Assembly (NCBI RefSeq): GCF_000092065.1
Contig: NC_009374.1
Location: forward strand, 310,001 to 374,000
Source of the DNA: Ostreococcus lucimarinus CCE9901
Lineage: Eukaryota; Chlorophyta; Mamiellophyceae; Mamiellales; Bathycoccaceae
Direction of reading: 5' to 3'
DNA length: 64,000 bases
Shown: positions 56,545 through 64,000 of the stretch, one piece after another
Layout: each line of letters opens with the position of its first letter
Numbering within the stretch: the first letter of the stretch is position 1
Notes under the pieces: model-generated
The model's database searches: none
What the model was told of the DNA's origin: nothing
The model's input: only the letters and a program-made list of their open reading frames with translations
Position numbers and translations under genes: made by a program

Positions 56545-59500
56545 TCACGTGAGCCCGAGTACGGTGCGGTAATCTCGTCCAGGTTTACACACGATGAAAT
56601 CCGCCATATCGTCATACTCATCTTGCGCGCCGCCTTCTTGCGCCACGACGGCGTCCAAGTAAGGATTTCGTATGCGTTTACGAGGCTTTGATGCAGAATT
56701 TTCCCGAGACGAAACGTTCGACGGGCAGCATTTCAACACCTCTCCGTCGACGTTTTGCACGCTCTCACCGAGACGCGACAAATTTTCGCTGTAGAGTTCG
56801 ATGTCATCCATCGCGAGCGCGTTACCAATAGCCACTAAACCGCGATCAAGCGGCGTGCCACTGTTCTTCACGAGCTGAAGCGCCCTTAAGTTGGTGAAAA
56901 CTCCGGCGCAAACAACCATAAACTGTCGTCGTTTGAGTTCAAACGACCTGAGCACCTTGACGTCGTACAGATGTGACATCTTATCCGTGTTGTGATGCAA
57001 GCGAATGCCAGCGAGGACTAACGATGCATTTCGACGTTGACTTTCCAAATGTTTTTGATTTCCATCCGTGCGCGAAAGCTTCGAAGCCGCGGAAATGCAA
57101 CGTTCGAATGAATGCGTAGCCAACGACACGAAGTTTGCCTCGACGTCGTCCAACGACTTCTGCTTTGAGTGCACATGGCGCCACAATATATCACCCGACT
57201 TGACTAGAATCGTCGTCAGAGCGATGAACGCATCTTGTTTCTCAATTTTACCGTGCTGATCGTTGTCAGATGATAAATCTGTGACGATTTCATTCAAGAC
57301 ACTGAGCAAATCGTTGAGCTCATCGGGTATGGATGTCAAGGAATAGCTCAAGGCCATTTTCAACATCTCTGACGCGGTCTTGACGCAATCTGGCAGAGGG
57401 AATCGTCGACGATGATACTGTAAGATCGTGCAAGCGATGTGACACGTAGGCTCGATGGGCAACTCACGCAATTGAATAATATCGTCCTCAAGCATGACGA
57501 CAGAAGCCGACGCCAAGTCTGCATTTTCCACCAATGGCAGCATAGTGTCCAGCAAGTTCAAAACTTCATTGATGATCCGATCCCACGTATCGATCACGGT
57601 GCGTGAATTATACGTCTCTTGGAGCTGATGGTGCAAAGATGTCACGAGCGCGGCAACAACACCTGAGACTGGGGCCTCTACGCCTGCGCGTCCGGCGGCT
57701 TCGTAATCACTTCTCGCAAGATGAGGTTTACCGTAAGACGCGACTTCCTTTGCGGCGTTTTCTAATTCATCATCCGTGAAAGAAGCGCGCATCAAGTCTT
57801 GTAAAACGCCAAGATCTGGTCCGTACGACGCATTACGGCTGACAGCGAGTTCGCACAGCGCTCTGAGCGTTTGAAGAGCATCCAAAGTGGTCTTTGTCGA
57901 CCACAAATCTGAGTTCGGCGCCAATTCCTTCTTATCGAAAGCAAACCAGTTGTCTCGCAATGTTTCGACGCATTGACGCGCGCATGTATTCATAAGTGTC
58001 GCGTACTGATTAGAAGCACGCATATCACCGGAAGAAACGCGCGCCACGCGCAACGTGTGGGCACAAATTTGCGTGATGTGACGCTGCAATTCCGGAGACC
58101 ATTCCGCATCGTCAGACGAGAGCCTGACGCAACTATCAATGCACAAAGCAGATGACACGTTCCCAGCCCGCGTGTTCTCAGAACCGCAACTGAGCTGAAG
58201 ATGCATGAAAAGTAATCGCGTGATCCAACTCTCCAGCGTCTCGCTCGTACCCTCGTCGATCTTAGGGTGTTCTAATTGTTCCAACATCTCCTTGAACCAC
58301 GTCGAGTACGACAGCATGGAATCGAGGACGACTTCAACGACTGGTACAAGTTTAGCCAATACGTGCGACTCCACTTTGTCGTTTGCATCATCGAAAGCAT
58401 CGGCGTCGACGAAGTTGATTTGTTCACCATCTGTGTCTCTGGCTGACTCGGCTTGAAGGATGAGACACTCGCTCAGAGCCGATAGCAATCGAAGCGAGTT
58501 CCGCAAAATTTCTCTATTCTTGACAGATTTGCCGCTCACGTCGAGCGCCAAAATCAATCCGAGCGAGCTCGTGAGGGATTGAATCGTCGCAAAACTCAGC
58601 GTAGGGGTCTCTCTTCGCTGCGATAACGCTCTCAAGATTTCATTGATCGATAAGATGGCGTCAACCTTTGCTTCTGCCTCAGCCTTTTGCAGCATCGCTT
58701 CGTCCGCAATGGACTCGCTCGTAATCAACGTCGTCGCGACGACGAAAGCGTGTTGTCGGACACTCGAGCGGTCATCCACCATCGCGCGTTCTAAAGCCGC
58801 GATACCTGCGTCAAGATGATTGCCGGCTCGCATCATGTCACCGAGCATTTGCAAGCCTAAAATAGTTTTCGAGCAGTCGTCCTCGACGCTTTCGAACAAA
58901 GCCATCACCGGCGCGACGCCAGAGATTTTGGAGAGCGCCGCTACCGCCCTGCGCGCGATATCTCCCCCCTCTTTGACGCTCAACTGGGGTAAATATTCAA
59001 CCGCTCGCTGAATTTCACTCGACATTCTGTCGACGTGCGGCGCCGCGTCCATCTGGACAATCTCCTCGAGCGCGCGAAGCGCCGCGCGCGTTTGAACGCC
59101 CGTCGACAGCCGAGACAACAACGCGCCGAGAATTTCCACGCAAATCTCCGAATCTCTGCGCGCGATCGCTCGCAATACGTGTGCGTCGCTTTCTTTCACC
59201 TCCTCGAGCACGTATTTCGCCATGCTCTCCAACGATCTCGCATCACACGCTCTCAGCGCTCGCTCGACGTCGCTCGCGCTCGCGCTCGCCTCTCGCGCGC
59301 GTCCCCACGCCCTCGCCTCGATCAACACCGCCAACGTCGCATCCTTCGCGTCCCCTAACCGACGCACGCTCGCGTCGTACTCTTCGCACACGCGCGTCGT
59401 GAACCTCTCGTCCATCGCCGCCGCCCTTCGCGTCGCTTCGAGCGCCCGTTCGAGCGCCCGCCCGCTCGTCGACGCCGTCGCGCACAGCGTCCCCAACCAC

Positions 59501-59802
59501 GTCTCCGTCTCCGTCTCCCTCTCCTCCGCCGTTTCCTCGTCCTCGTCCGCCCGTCCGTCCGTTGCATCGTCGCACGTCCGCATCATCGCTTCGCAACACG
59601 CCCGCGCGACGATTTCGAGCGCCTCGTCGTCGTCGTCGTCCCTCGTCGCCGTCGCCATCGCGCGCGCGCCCTCGAGCGCGCGTCGTCGACATCGCGCGTC
59701 GTCGTCTCGCGTCATCCCTCGTCCGTTCGCCACGCATCGCATCGCTCGCGCGAGGTTCTCGCGCGTCCACGCCGCGTCGACGATCGCGCGCGGCGTCGAC
59801 AT
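56545..59802 (-). CDS. Large ARM/HEAT-like alpha-solenoid protein
   Basis: 1085 residues from the ATG at 59802; the open frame reaches 59913 but starts with TTG. The protein is helical throughout with many Leu/Ala-rich pairs (ALRALEEIVQMDAAPHVDRM, ILRNSLRLLSALSECLILQA, TLDALQTLRALCELAVSR), consistent with ARM/HEAT repeats. The C-terminus ends with a basic patch KPRKRIRNPYLDAVVAQEGG and DEYDDMADFIVCKPGRDYRT, a distinctive block that looks conserved but that I cannot name. No membrane segment. The role is unknown; nuclear transport or scaffold functions are common for such solenoids. Just after the bHLH stop, on the shared 3' side, TAATTTGTGATC is repeated (56503-56532). Confidence 0.8.
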   Translation of the reverse strand: MSTPRAIVDAAWTRENLARAMRCVANGRGMTRDDDARCRRRALEGARAMATATRDDDDDEALEIVARACCEAMMRTCDDATDGRADEDEETAEERETETETWLGTLCATASTSGRALERALEATRRAAAMDERFTTRVCEEYDASVRRLGDAKDATLAVLIEARAWGRAREASASASDVERALRACDARSLESMAKYVLEEVKESDAHVLRAIARRDSEICVEILGALLSRLSTGVQTRAALRALEEIVQMDAAPHVDRMSSEIQRAVEYLPQLSVKEGGDIARRAVAALSKISGVAPVMALFESVEDDCSKTILGLQMLGDMMRAGNHLDAGIAALERAMVDDRSSVRQHAFVVATTLITSESIADEAMLQKAEAEAKVDAILSINEILRALSQRRETPTLSFATIQSLTSSLGLILALDVSGKSVKNREILRNSLRLLSALSECLILQAESARDTDGEQINFVDADAFDDANDKVESHVLAKLVPVVEVVLDSMLSYSTWFKEMLEQLEHPKIDEGTSETLESWITRLLFMHLQLSCGSENTRAGNVSSALCIDSCVRLSSDDAEWSPELQRHITQICAHTLRVARVSSGDMRASNQYATLMNTCARQCVETLRDNWFAFDKKELAPNSDLWSTKTTLDALQTLRALCELAVSRNASYGPDLGVLQDLMRASFTDDELENAAKEVASYGKPHLARSDYEAAGRAGVEAPVSGVVAALVTSLHHQLQETYNSRTVIDTWDRIINEVLNLLDTMLPLVENADLASASVVMLEDDIIQLRELPIEPTCHIACTILQYHRRRFPLPDCVKTASEMLKMALSYSLTSIPDELNDLLSVLNEIVTDLSSDNDQHGKIEKQDAFIALTTILVKSGDILWRHVHSKQKSLDDVEANFVSLATHSFERCISAASKLSRTDGNQKHLESQRRNASLVLAGIRLHHNTDKMSHLYDVKVLRSFELKRRQFMVVCAGVFTNLRALQLVKNSGTPLDRGLVAIGNALAMDDIELYSENLSRLGESVQNVDGEVLKCCPSNVSSRENSASKPRKRIRNPYLDAVVAQEGGAQDEYDDMADFIVCKPGRDYRTVLGLT

Positions 59803-59996
59803 CGCGCGTCGTCGGTCGGCGTCGTCGAGTGTCGCGCGCGGCGTCGTCGTTTGAATCCGACGCGCCGTCTGAATCCGACGGACGCGCACACGGACGCGCG
59901 CGGAACTCGACAAAGCGCGGCGCGGACGAACGCGTCGACGTCGGCGCTCGCGTCGGCGGCGCGCCTACACTCGACGGCGCCCACGCGCGAGTCGGC

Positions 59997-60050
59997 ATGG
60001 CGCGCGCGCGCGCGCTCGCGCGATTGATGACGACGACGACGCGAGGCGTC

Positions 60051-60096
<46 letters not shown>

Positions 60097-61463
60097 CGCG
60101 GCGACGCGCGATGCCGATGCCGATGACGATGACGATGGGACGCGAGACGGTGACGCGCGCGCGCGCGAGCGCGAGTCGACGCGCGGTGCGCGAGTTTACG
60201 TCGCTCGGACGGCGCGGATGGGACGCGACGAGCGCGAACGCGACGACGAACGCGGCGACGAACGCGGCGACGAACGCGGCGATGGCGAGCGCGGCGACGC
60301 GAGCGATGGTGAGAAGGATGCGGTCGACGATGGCGACGACGGCGCAGGCGACGCCGTCGATGACGTTGGTCGTCGGAGGCGAACGGGCGACGCGACGGGT
60401 GGCGTGGTGGCTCGGCGGAGGGTGCGCGTGGGTGTTCTCCATGGTCGTCCTGGGAGGGATGACGAGGCTGACGAGGAGCGGATTGTCGATGACGGATTGG
60501 AAGTTTGAGTACGAGCATCCACCGCTCACGGACGAGGATTGGGCGAAAGAGTTTGAAAAGTACAAGCAAAGCCCAGAGTACAAGAAGTCGAACTTGGGGA
60601 TGACGGTGGAGGAGTACAAATTTATTTATTGGATGGAGTACGGGCACCGCATGTGGGGGCGCGTTTTGGGGTTGTACTTCGTCGCCCCGCTCGCGTACTT
60701 TGCGTCGAAAGGGTACGTCACCTCGGCGTTGGCGAAGCGATTGGGAGTCTTCTTCGTTCTCGGCGCGGCGCAAGGCATGATTGGCTGGTGGATGGTGAAG
60801 AGCGGTCTCGAGGAGCAAGAGTTTTCGTACGACGTGCCGCGAGTGAGTCCGTATCGACTCGCCACACACTTGACGGGAGCGTTTACCATTTACACCGGTA
60901 TGCTTTGGACGACTTTGAACGTCATCTATCCCGTTTCGCCGAGTCAAAGCGCTGGAGCGAGCAAGGCGCTCATCGACGCGACGAAGCGTTTGCATCGCGT
61001 GGTGCACCCGCTCGCCGGTCTAATCGGCGTGACGGCCATCTCTGGAGCTTACGTCGCGGGCATGGATGCAGGTCGTGCTTACAACACATTTCCTTTGATG
61101 GGCGGACGCTGGATTCCAGAAGAGTACCTCGACCAGTGGGAGCAGAAAGGCTGGAGAAATTTCTTTGAAAACACCGCCGCGGTGCAGTTTGATCATCGCG
61201 TCCTCGCCTTGACCACCTTGGCGAGCGTATCAGCCGTTTGGCTCGGTCATCGAAATTCTACCGCATTGCATCCGAGAACTAGAATGCTTCTCCACGCCCT
61301 CCTCGCCACGACCGCGGGGCAGGTGACTCTCGGAGTCACCACGCTCCTTCATCATGTGCCCGTCGAGCTCGGCTCGGCGCACCAAGCGGGAGCGTTAACT
61401 CTGTTCACCGTTGTCTTAGCCTTAATGCACTCCTTAAGAGGGCCTAAACGCTTGCGAATTTAG
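59997..61463 (+). CDS. COX15: COX15 heme A synthase
   Basis: 488 residues from the ATG at 59997. The N-terminal about 130 residues are a long mitochondrial presequence rich in Thr, Ala and Arg, with 14 Thr from ACG repeats (60052-60095) and Asn-Ala-Ala-Thr repeats. The membrane core has two four-helix halves: RVAWWLGGGCAWVFSMVVLG then GMTRLTRSGLSMTDWKFE, the heme-ligand motifs EYGHRMWGRVLGL, ATHLTGAF, RLHRVVHPLAGL, FDHRVLAL and SAHQAGALTL, and DAGRAYNTFPLMGGRWIPEE. It oxidises heme O to heme A for cytochrome c oxidase in the inner mitochondrial membrane. Other Met codons inside the presequence could also initiate. Confidence 0.95.
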
Positions 61464-61504
61464 ACTGCTTGCTTGCTTTAATTGATTCATCGCTATTGAT
61501 TCTA

Positions 61505-62578
61505 TTACTGTTGATTTCCTAGCTCGCCTCGCGCTGCTCGCCACGAGAAGCTTCCCGTTTGCCTTCCAGGCAGCGATTCCCCGATGTCTACGGCTGGTTT
61601 ATCGAGCTCGAGCGACTCCATCGCATCTTGGGCCTCGAGCTCTTTCACCTCATTCGCCGGTATTTGCATCCTGAGCTCGCGCGTCAGGGCGTCGCAGCGA
61701 CTCTTGAGCCACGGCTCGTACACCTCGCCGCGACGACGGTAGAGCGGCTTCATATCCTTCGTGTAACGTTTAGTCACATCCACCACGCCTTCGACTGAAA
61801 AGGCGATGACGTACGACAATTGTTTGCCCCAACCCTGTTCGTACAGCAACGGCTTATCGCACACGTTCTCGCAAGGATCGCAGTGTAACCACCGCTTTTG
61901 GCGTTCCGAATACACCTCGGTCCACACGTGGTCGGTCCAGTCGAGGACCCAACGCGCGCGATACCCCATCGCTCGGCAGCACAGCGTGAACGCGTTCGCC
62001 CACTCCCCGCATCTACCGCGACGCGTGTCGAGCAGTTTGATTGCGGAATTATACCGCGGAAATCGCGTCTCGGCGCGACACGTCGAGCACTCGTACACCT
62101 CCGCGCGACTCGCTTCGCCCTCGCGCTCTTCCGCGCGCAGCGCTTCGCCTTGATCGGTGCGTTTCAACCTCGTCTCCGCGTTCCCGCACTTTTCGCACTT
62201 CGGTTTATCCACCCACTCGAAAAAATCTTCCTTGAACCAGCGCAAGAGCGCGAGCAGCGTGGCGTCCTCCAGACTCACGCCGTCCCCCTCGTCCGCGCCC
62301 GTCGTCGCCGTCGTCGCCGTCGTCCCGTCCGTCGCCTCCCTCTCCCTCTCCCTCGCCGTCGTCGCGCTCAATCGCATCACCGTTCTCTCTCCCTCGCGCC
62401 GCAGCGTCTCCGTCGGCATCGCGCTCGTCGCGCACGTCGTCGCGAGCTCGTCCTCGTGCGACGCCACCTGCGCCGCGCCCGCGCGCAGTCGCGCGTCGAA
62501 TCGCGCGCGCGCGGGCGTCGTCGTCGCGGCGTCGACGCGCGCGAACGCGTCTCGCAGCGCGCGCGCGTCGATCGTCAT
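61505..62578 (-). CDS. PNG1: Peptide:N-glycanase (PNGase)
   Basis: 357 residues from the ATG at 62578 (MTIDARALRDAFARVD). It removes N-glycans from misfolded glycoproteins in the cytosol during ER-associated degradation. The transglutaminase-like core is complete: zinc-binding CEKCGN and CSTC pairs, catalytic Cys in RRGRCGEWANAFTLCCRAMG, His in WVLDWTDHVWTEVYS, Asp in RWLHCDPCENVCDKPLLYEQ then GWGKQLSYVIAFS. There is no PUB or PAW domain, so it resembles the short yeast and plant forms. It is head-to-head with the Ran-binding protein gene, 165 bp apart. Confidence 0.95.
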   Translation of the reverse strand: MTIDARALRDAFARVDAATTTPARARFDARLRAGAAQVASHEDELATTCATSAMPTETLRREGERTVMRLSATTAREREREATDGTTATTATTGADEGDGVSLEDATLLALLRWFKEDFFEWVDKPKCEKCGNAETRLKRTDQGEALRAEEREGEASRAEVYECSTCRAETRFPRYNSAIKLLDTRRGRCGEWANAFTLCCRAMGYRARWVLDWTDHVWTEVYSERQKRWLHCDPCENVCDKPLLYEQGWGKQLSYVIAFSVEGVVDVTKRYTKDMKPLYRRRGEVYEPWLKSRCDALTRELRMQIPANEVKELEAQDAMESLELDKPAVDIGESLPGRQTGSFSWRAARGELGNQQ

Positions 62579-62743
62579 GCGCCGCACCGTGACGACATCG
62601 GCGACGCCGGAGACGCCGCATCGCGTCGCGTCGTCCTGGAGACGCTGGGTCGAAATCGCATCGTCCTGGAGACGCCGCGACGCCCGCGCGGCGCCAGATC
62701 GAGCGGCGACGCGCGTCGCGCCGCGCGTCCGGGACGCGTCGCG

Positions 62744-63694
62744 ATGACGAGCGAGGGCGCGACGACGACGACGACGGCGGCGGCGGCGGCGACGCGCGAA
62801 CCGCGGGTCGGCGAGAAACGCGCGCGACGCGACGACGACGACGACGAGGCGAACGGGCGACGCGACGGTGGGAAGACGACGACGGACGACGAGCGCGGCG
62901 GTGACGACGCGCGCGAGGACGGGAAAACGAACGAGGGGAAGACGAACGACGTCGCGAGCGAGGACGCGGCGAAAGCGACGACGAGCGGGTTCGGGAGCGC
63001 GCTCGCGAACGCGGGCTTCGGCGGCTTCGGCGGTTTGAAGAGCGCGGCGGCGAGCGGAGGGGGATTCGGAGGGTTCGCCGCGGCGAGCGCGAGCGCTGGA
63101 ACGGGTGGATTCGCGTCGAAAGCGGCGACGCCAGTGTTCGGTGGCGCGGTGGCCGCGCCCGTGGCGCTGTTCGGGGCGGGGAAGAAGAAGGAAACGACGA
63201 CGGAGGAGGACGAAGAGGGCGACGACGACCCAGAGCGCGAAGTCGCGAACGATTCTATCAAGCCAGTGGTGGAGTTGGAAGTCATCGAGACGAAAACTGG
63301 TGAGGAAGGTGAAACGTGTGCGTTTCGCACCGAAGGCGCGCTGTTTGAGTACGTCAACGACGCCGAGAATGGGTCGCGTTGGGTCGAGCGCGGCCGAGGA
63401 GACGTGAGGCTCAACGAGGGTGAAAACGGCTCTCGACTCGTCATGCGAGCTAAGGGAAACTTTCGTCTGATGCTCAACGCGGCGCTTTTCAAAGGTCAAA
63501 AGTTTCAGTTGATGGAAGGGGGCAAGGGGGTGTCGTTTACGTGCGTAAACGCGGCGTCTGGTGCCGACGCAAAGATGAGCACGTTTGCTCTGAAGATGCG
63601 CGCGGCGGCATCAAACGCGCAATCTCAGGCGGAGAACTTTCACGTAGCCGCGAAGAAAGCGATCGAAAAGCTATCCGAAGAAACACACAACTAA
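62744..63694 (+). CDS. Ran-binding domain protein with FG-like repeats (Nup50/RanBP3-like)
   Basis: 316 residues from the ATG at 62744. The first half is disordered and charged with Gly-Phe-Gly repeats (GFGSALANAGFGGFGGLKSA, GGGFGGFAAASASAGTGGFA), as in nucleoporin-type proteins. Residues about 175-300 are a RanBD1 domain: VVELEVIETKTGEEGETCAF, RTEGALFEYVNDAENGSRWV, ERGRGDVRLNEGENGSRLVM, RAKGNFRLMLNAALFKGQKF. The FG repeats plus one RanBD point to a Nup50- or RanBP3-like factor that assists importin or exportin cycles at the nuclear pore. Start at the ATG following a GC-rich leader is preferred. Confidence 0.9.
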   Translation: MTSEGATTTTTAAAAATREPRVGEKRARRDDDDDEANGRRDGGKTTTDDERGGDDAREDGKTNEGKTNDVASEDAAKATTSGFGSALANAGFGGFGGLKSAAASGGGFGGFAAASASAGTGGFASKAATPVFGGAVAAPVALFGAGKKKETTTEEDEEGDDDPEREVANDSIKPVVELEVIETKTGEEGETCAFRTEGALFEYVNDAENGSRWVERGRGDVRLNEGENGSRLVMRAKGNFRLMLNAALFKGQKFQLMEGGKGVSFTCVNAASGADAKMSTFALKMRAAASNAQSQAENFHVAAKKAIEKLSEETHN

Positions 63695-63728
63695 CTACAA
63701 CTAGTCTACTAGCGAGTGCAATATACTT

Positions 63729-64000
63729 CTACGTTTGTACGAGAGCGTCCAGAGCTGTGAGGAGCGAGCGAATCTGCACTTTCGGCGCTTGTTCCAATCC
63801 TTTTCTGAATCTCCAGATCAACTTGAGCGCATCGTTGGCGGTATAATTGATCACAATTGGCAGATTTAAAGTTCTGTTACCGCCTTTTAACGATACGACG
63901 AGCGAACCAGGAGATAAAGCCCGAATCGCTGCGCGCGAATTCGGCGCAAACAAGTCCACTGGGACTTCGCGGCCGAGCGCTTCAAGAACCTTTTTCAGCT
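63729..64000 (-). CDS. C-terminal part of an unrecognised protein (5' end beyond window)
   Basis: The minus frame is open from the window edge to the stop at 63729 and gives about 89 residues: LKKVLEALGREVPVDLFAPN, LSPGSLVVSLKGGNRTLNLP, IVINYTANDALKLIWRFRKG and a final helix QIRSLLTALDALVQT. The amino-acid mix and the lack of stops suggest a real gene end rather than chance. Family not recognised. It converges with the Ran-binding gene, with 34 bp between stops. Confidence 0.55.
   Translation of the reverse strand, partial: LKKVLEALGREVPVDLFAPNSRAAIRALSPGSLVVSLKGGNRTLNLPIVINYTANDALKLIWRFRKGLEQAPKVQIRSLLTALDALVQT

Noticed and set aside
59562-59996. Upstream in-frame extension of COX15
   Set aside because: Arg/Ser-rich sequence overlapping the start of the divergent ARM/HEAT gene; the ATG at 59997 gives a normal presequence.
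1-64000. CRISPR arrays, insertion sequences or viral genes
   Set aside because: No regularly spaced palindromic repeats, transposase, integrase, reverse transcriptase or viral structural genes were seen; the only tandem arrays are simple-sequence repeats.

Overview
The window looks like nuclear DNA of a picoplanktonic prasinophyte green alga of the Mamiellales, most probably Ostreococcus or a close relative. Evidence seen in the sequence: GC-rich DNA, about 38 protein genes in 64 kb with short spacers, mostly intronless genes, and a few short introns (129-310 bp) that share GTGCG- or GTACG-type donors and a CTGAC branch point. Plant-lineage genes include ferredoxin-dependent glutamate synthase, an STN7/STN8-like chloroplast kinase, a plant-type ATP phosphofructokinase, plastid ribosomal protein bL31 and an RWP-RK factor. 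The genus is an inference. I see no rRNA, tRNA, CRISPR array or intact mobile element.

Layout. 1-5.5 kb: two secreted-protein genes on the minus strand, a very large EGF-repeat protein cut by the window edge and a short protein carrying only the start of a beta-helix. 5.8-22 kb: TPR protein, ABCG half-transporter, a chloroplast membrane protein, COMM-domain protein, triose-phosphate-translocator-like carrier, GINS subunit PSF1 (one intron), a small chloroplast membrane protein head-to-head with a DUF501 gene, STN-like kinase, WD40 protein, two tandem-repeat arrays, transportin and ArgC. 22-38 kb: three-exon RWP-RK gene, membrane protein, DDX55/SPB4 helicase, GNAT-like plastid protein, phosphofructokinase, lysyl-tRNA synthetase (one intron), bL31 (one intron), CUE-domain protein, a TrmK-AlkB fusion, MAD2, about 1 kb of unexplained DNA and an Ldh2-type dehydrogenase. 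38-64 kb: Fd-GOGAT (one intron), CotH-like protein, TFIIF-beta (one intron), an unknown acidic protein, KH protein, organellar bL19 head-to-head with methionyl-tRNA formyltransferase, TXNDC9-like protein, NDUFAF5-like methyltransferase, bHLH factor, large ARM/HEAT protein, COX15, peptide N-glycanase, a Ran-binding protein and one partial gene.

How the genes relate. Most are housekeeping genes placed without operons but often as divergent pairs sharing 9-250 bp of promoter. Only one pair is obviously related in function: bL19 and Met-tRNA formyltransferase, both organellar translation. The most novel item is the 575-residue protein at 33607-35334, which joins a TrmK-type tRNA m1A methyltransferase to an AlkB-type dioxygenase, i.e. 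a possible methyl-adenine writer and eraser in one chain. Other notable items are the RWP-RK gene recovered by joining three exons, a 16-bp motif that recurs in several intergenic regions, and homothreonine tracts encoded by ACG microsatellites.

Start codons were chosen as the first ATG compatible with the protein family; several longer open frames begin with GTG or TTG and were shortened.
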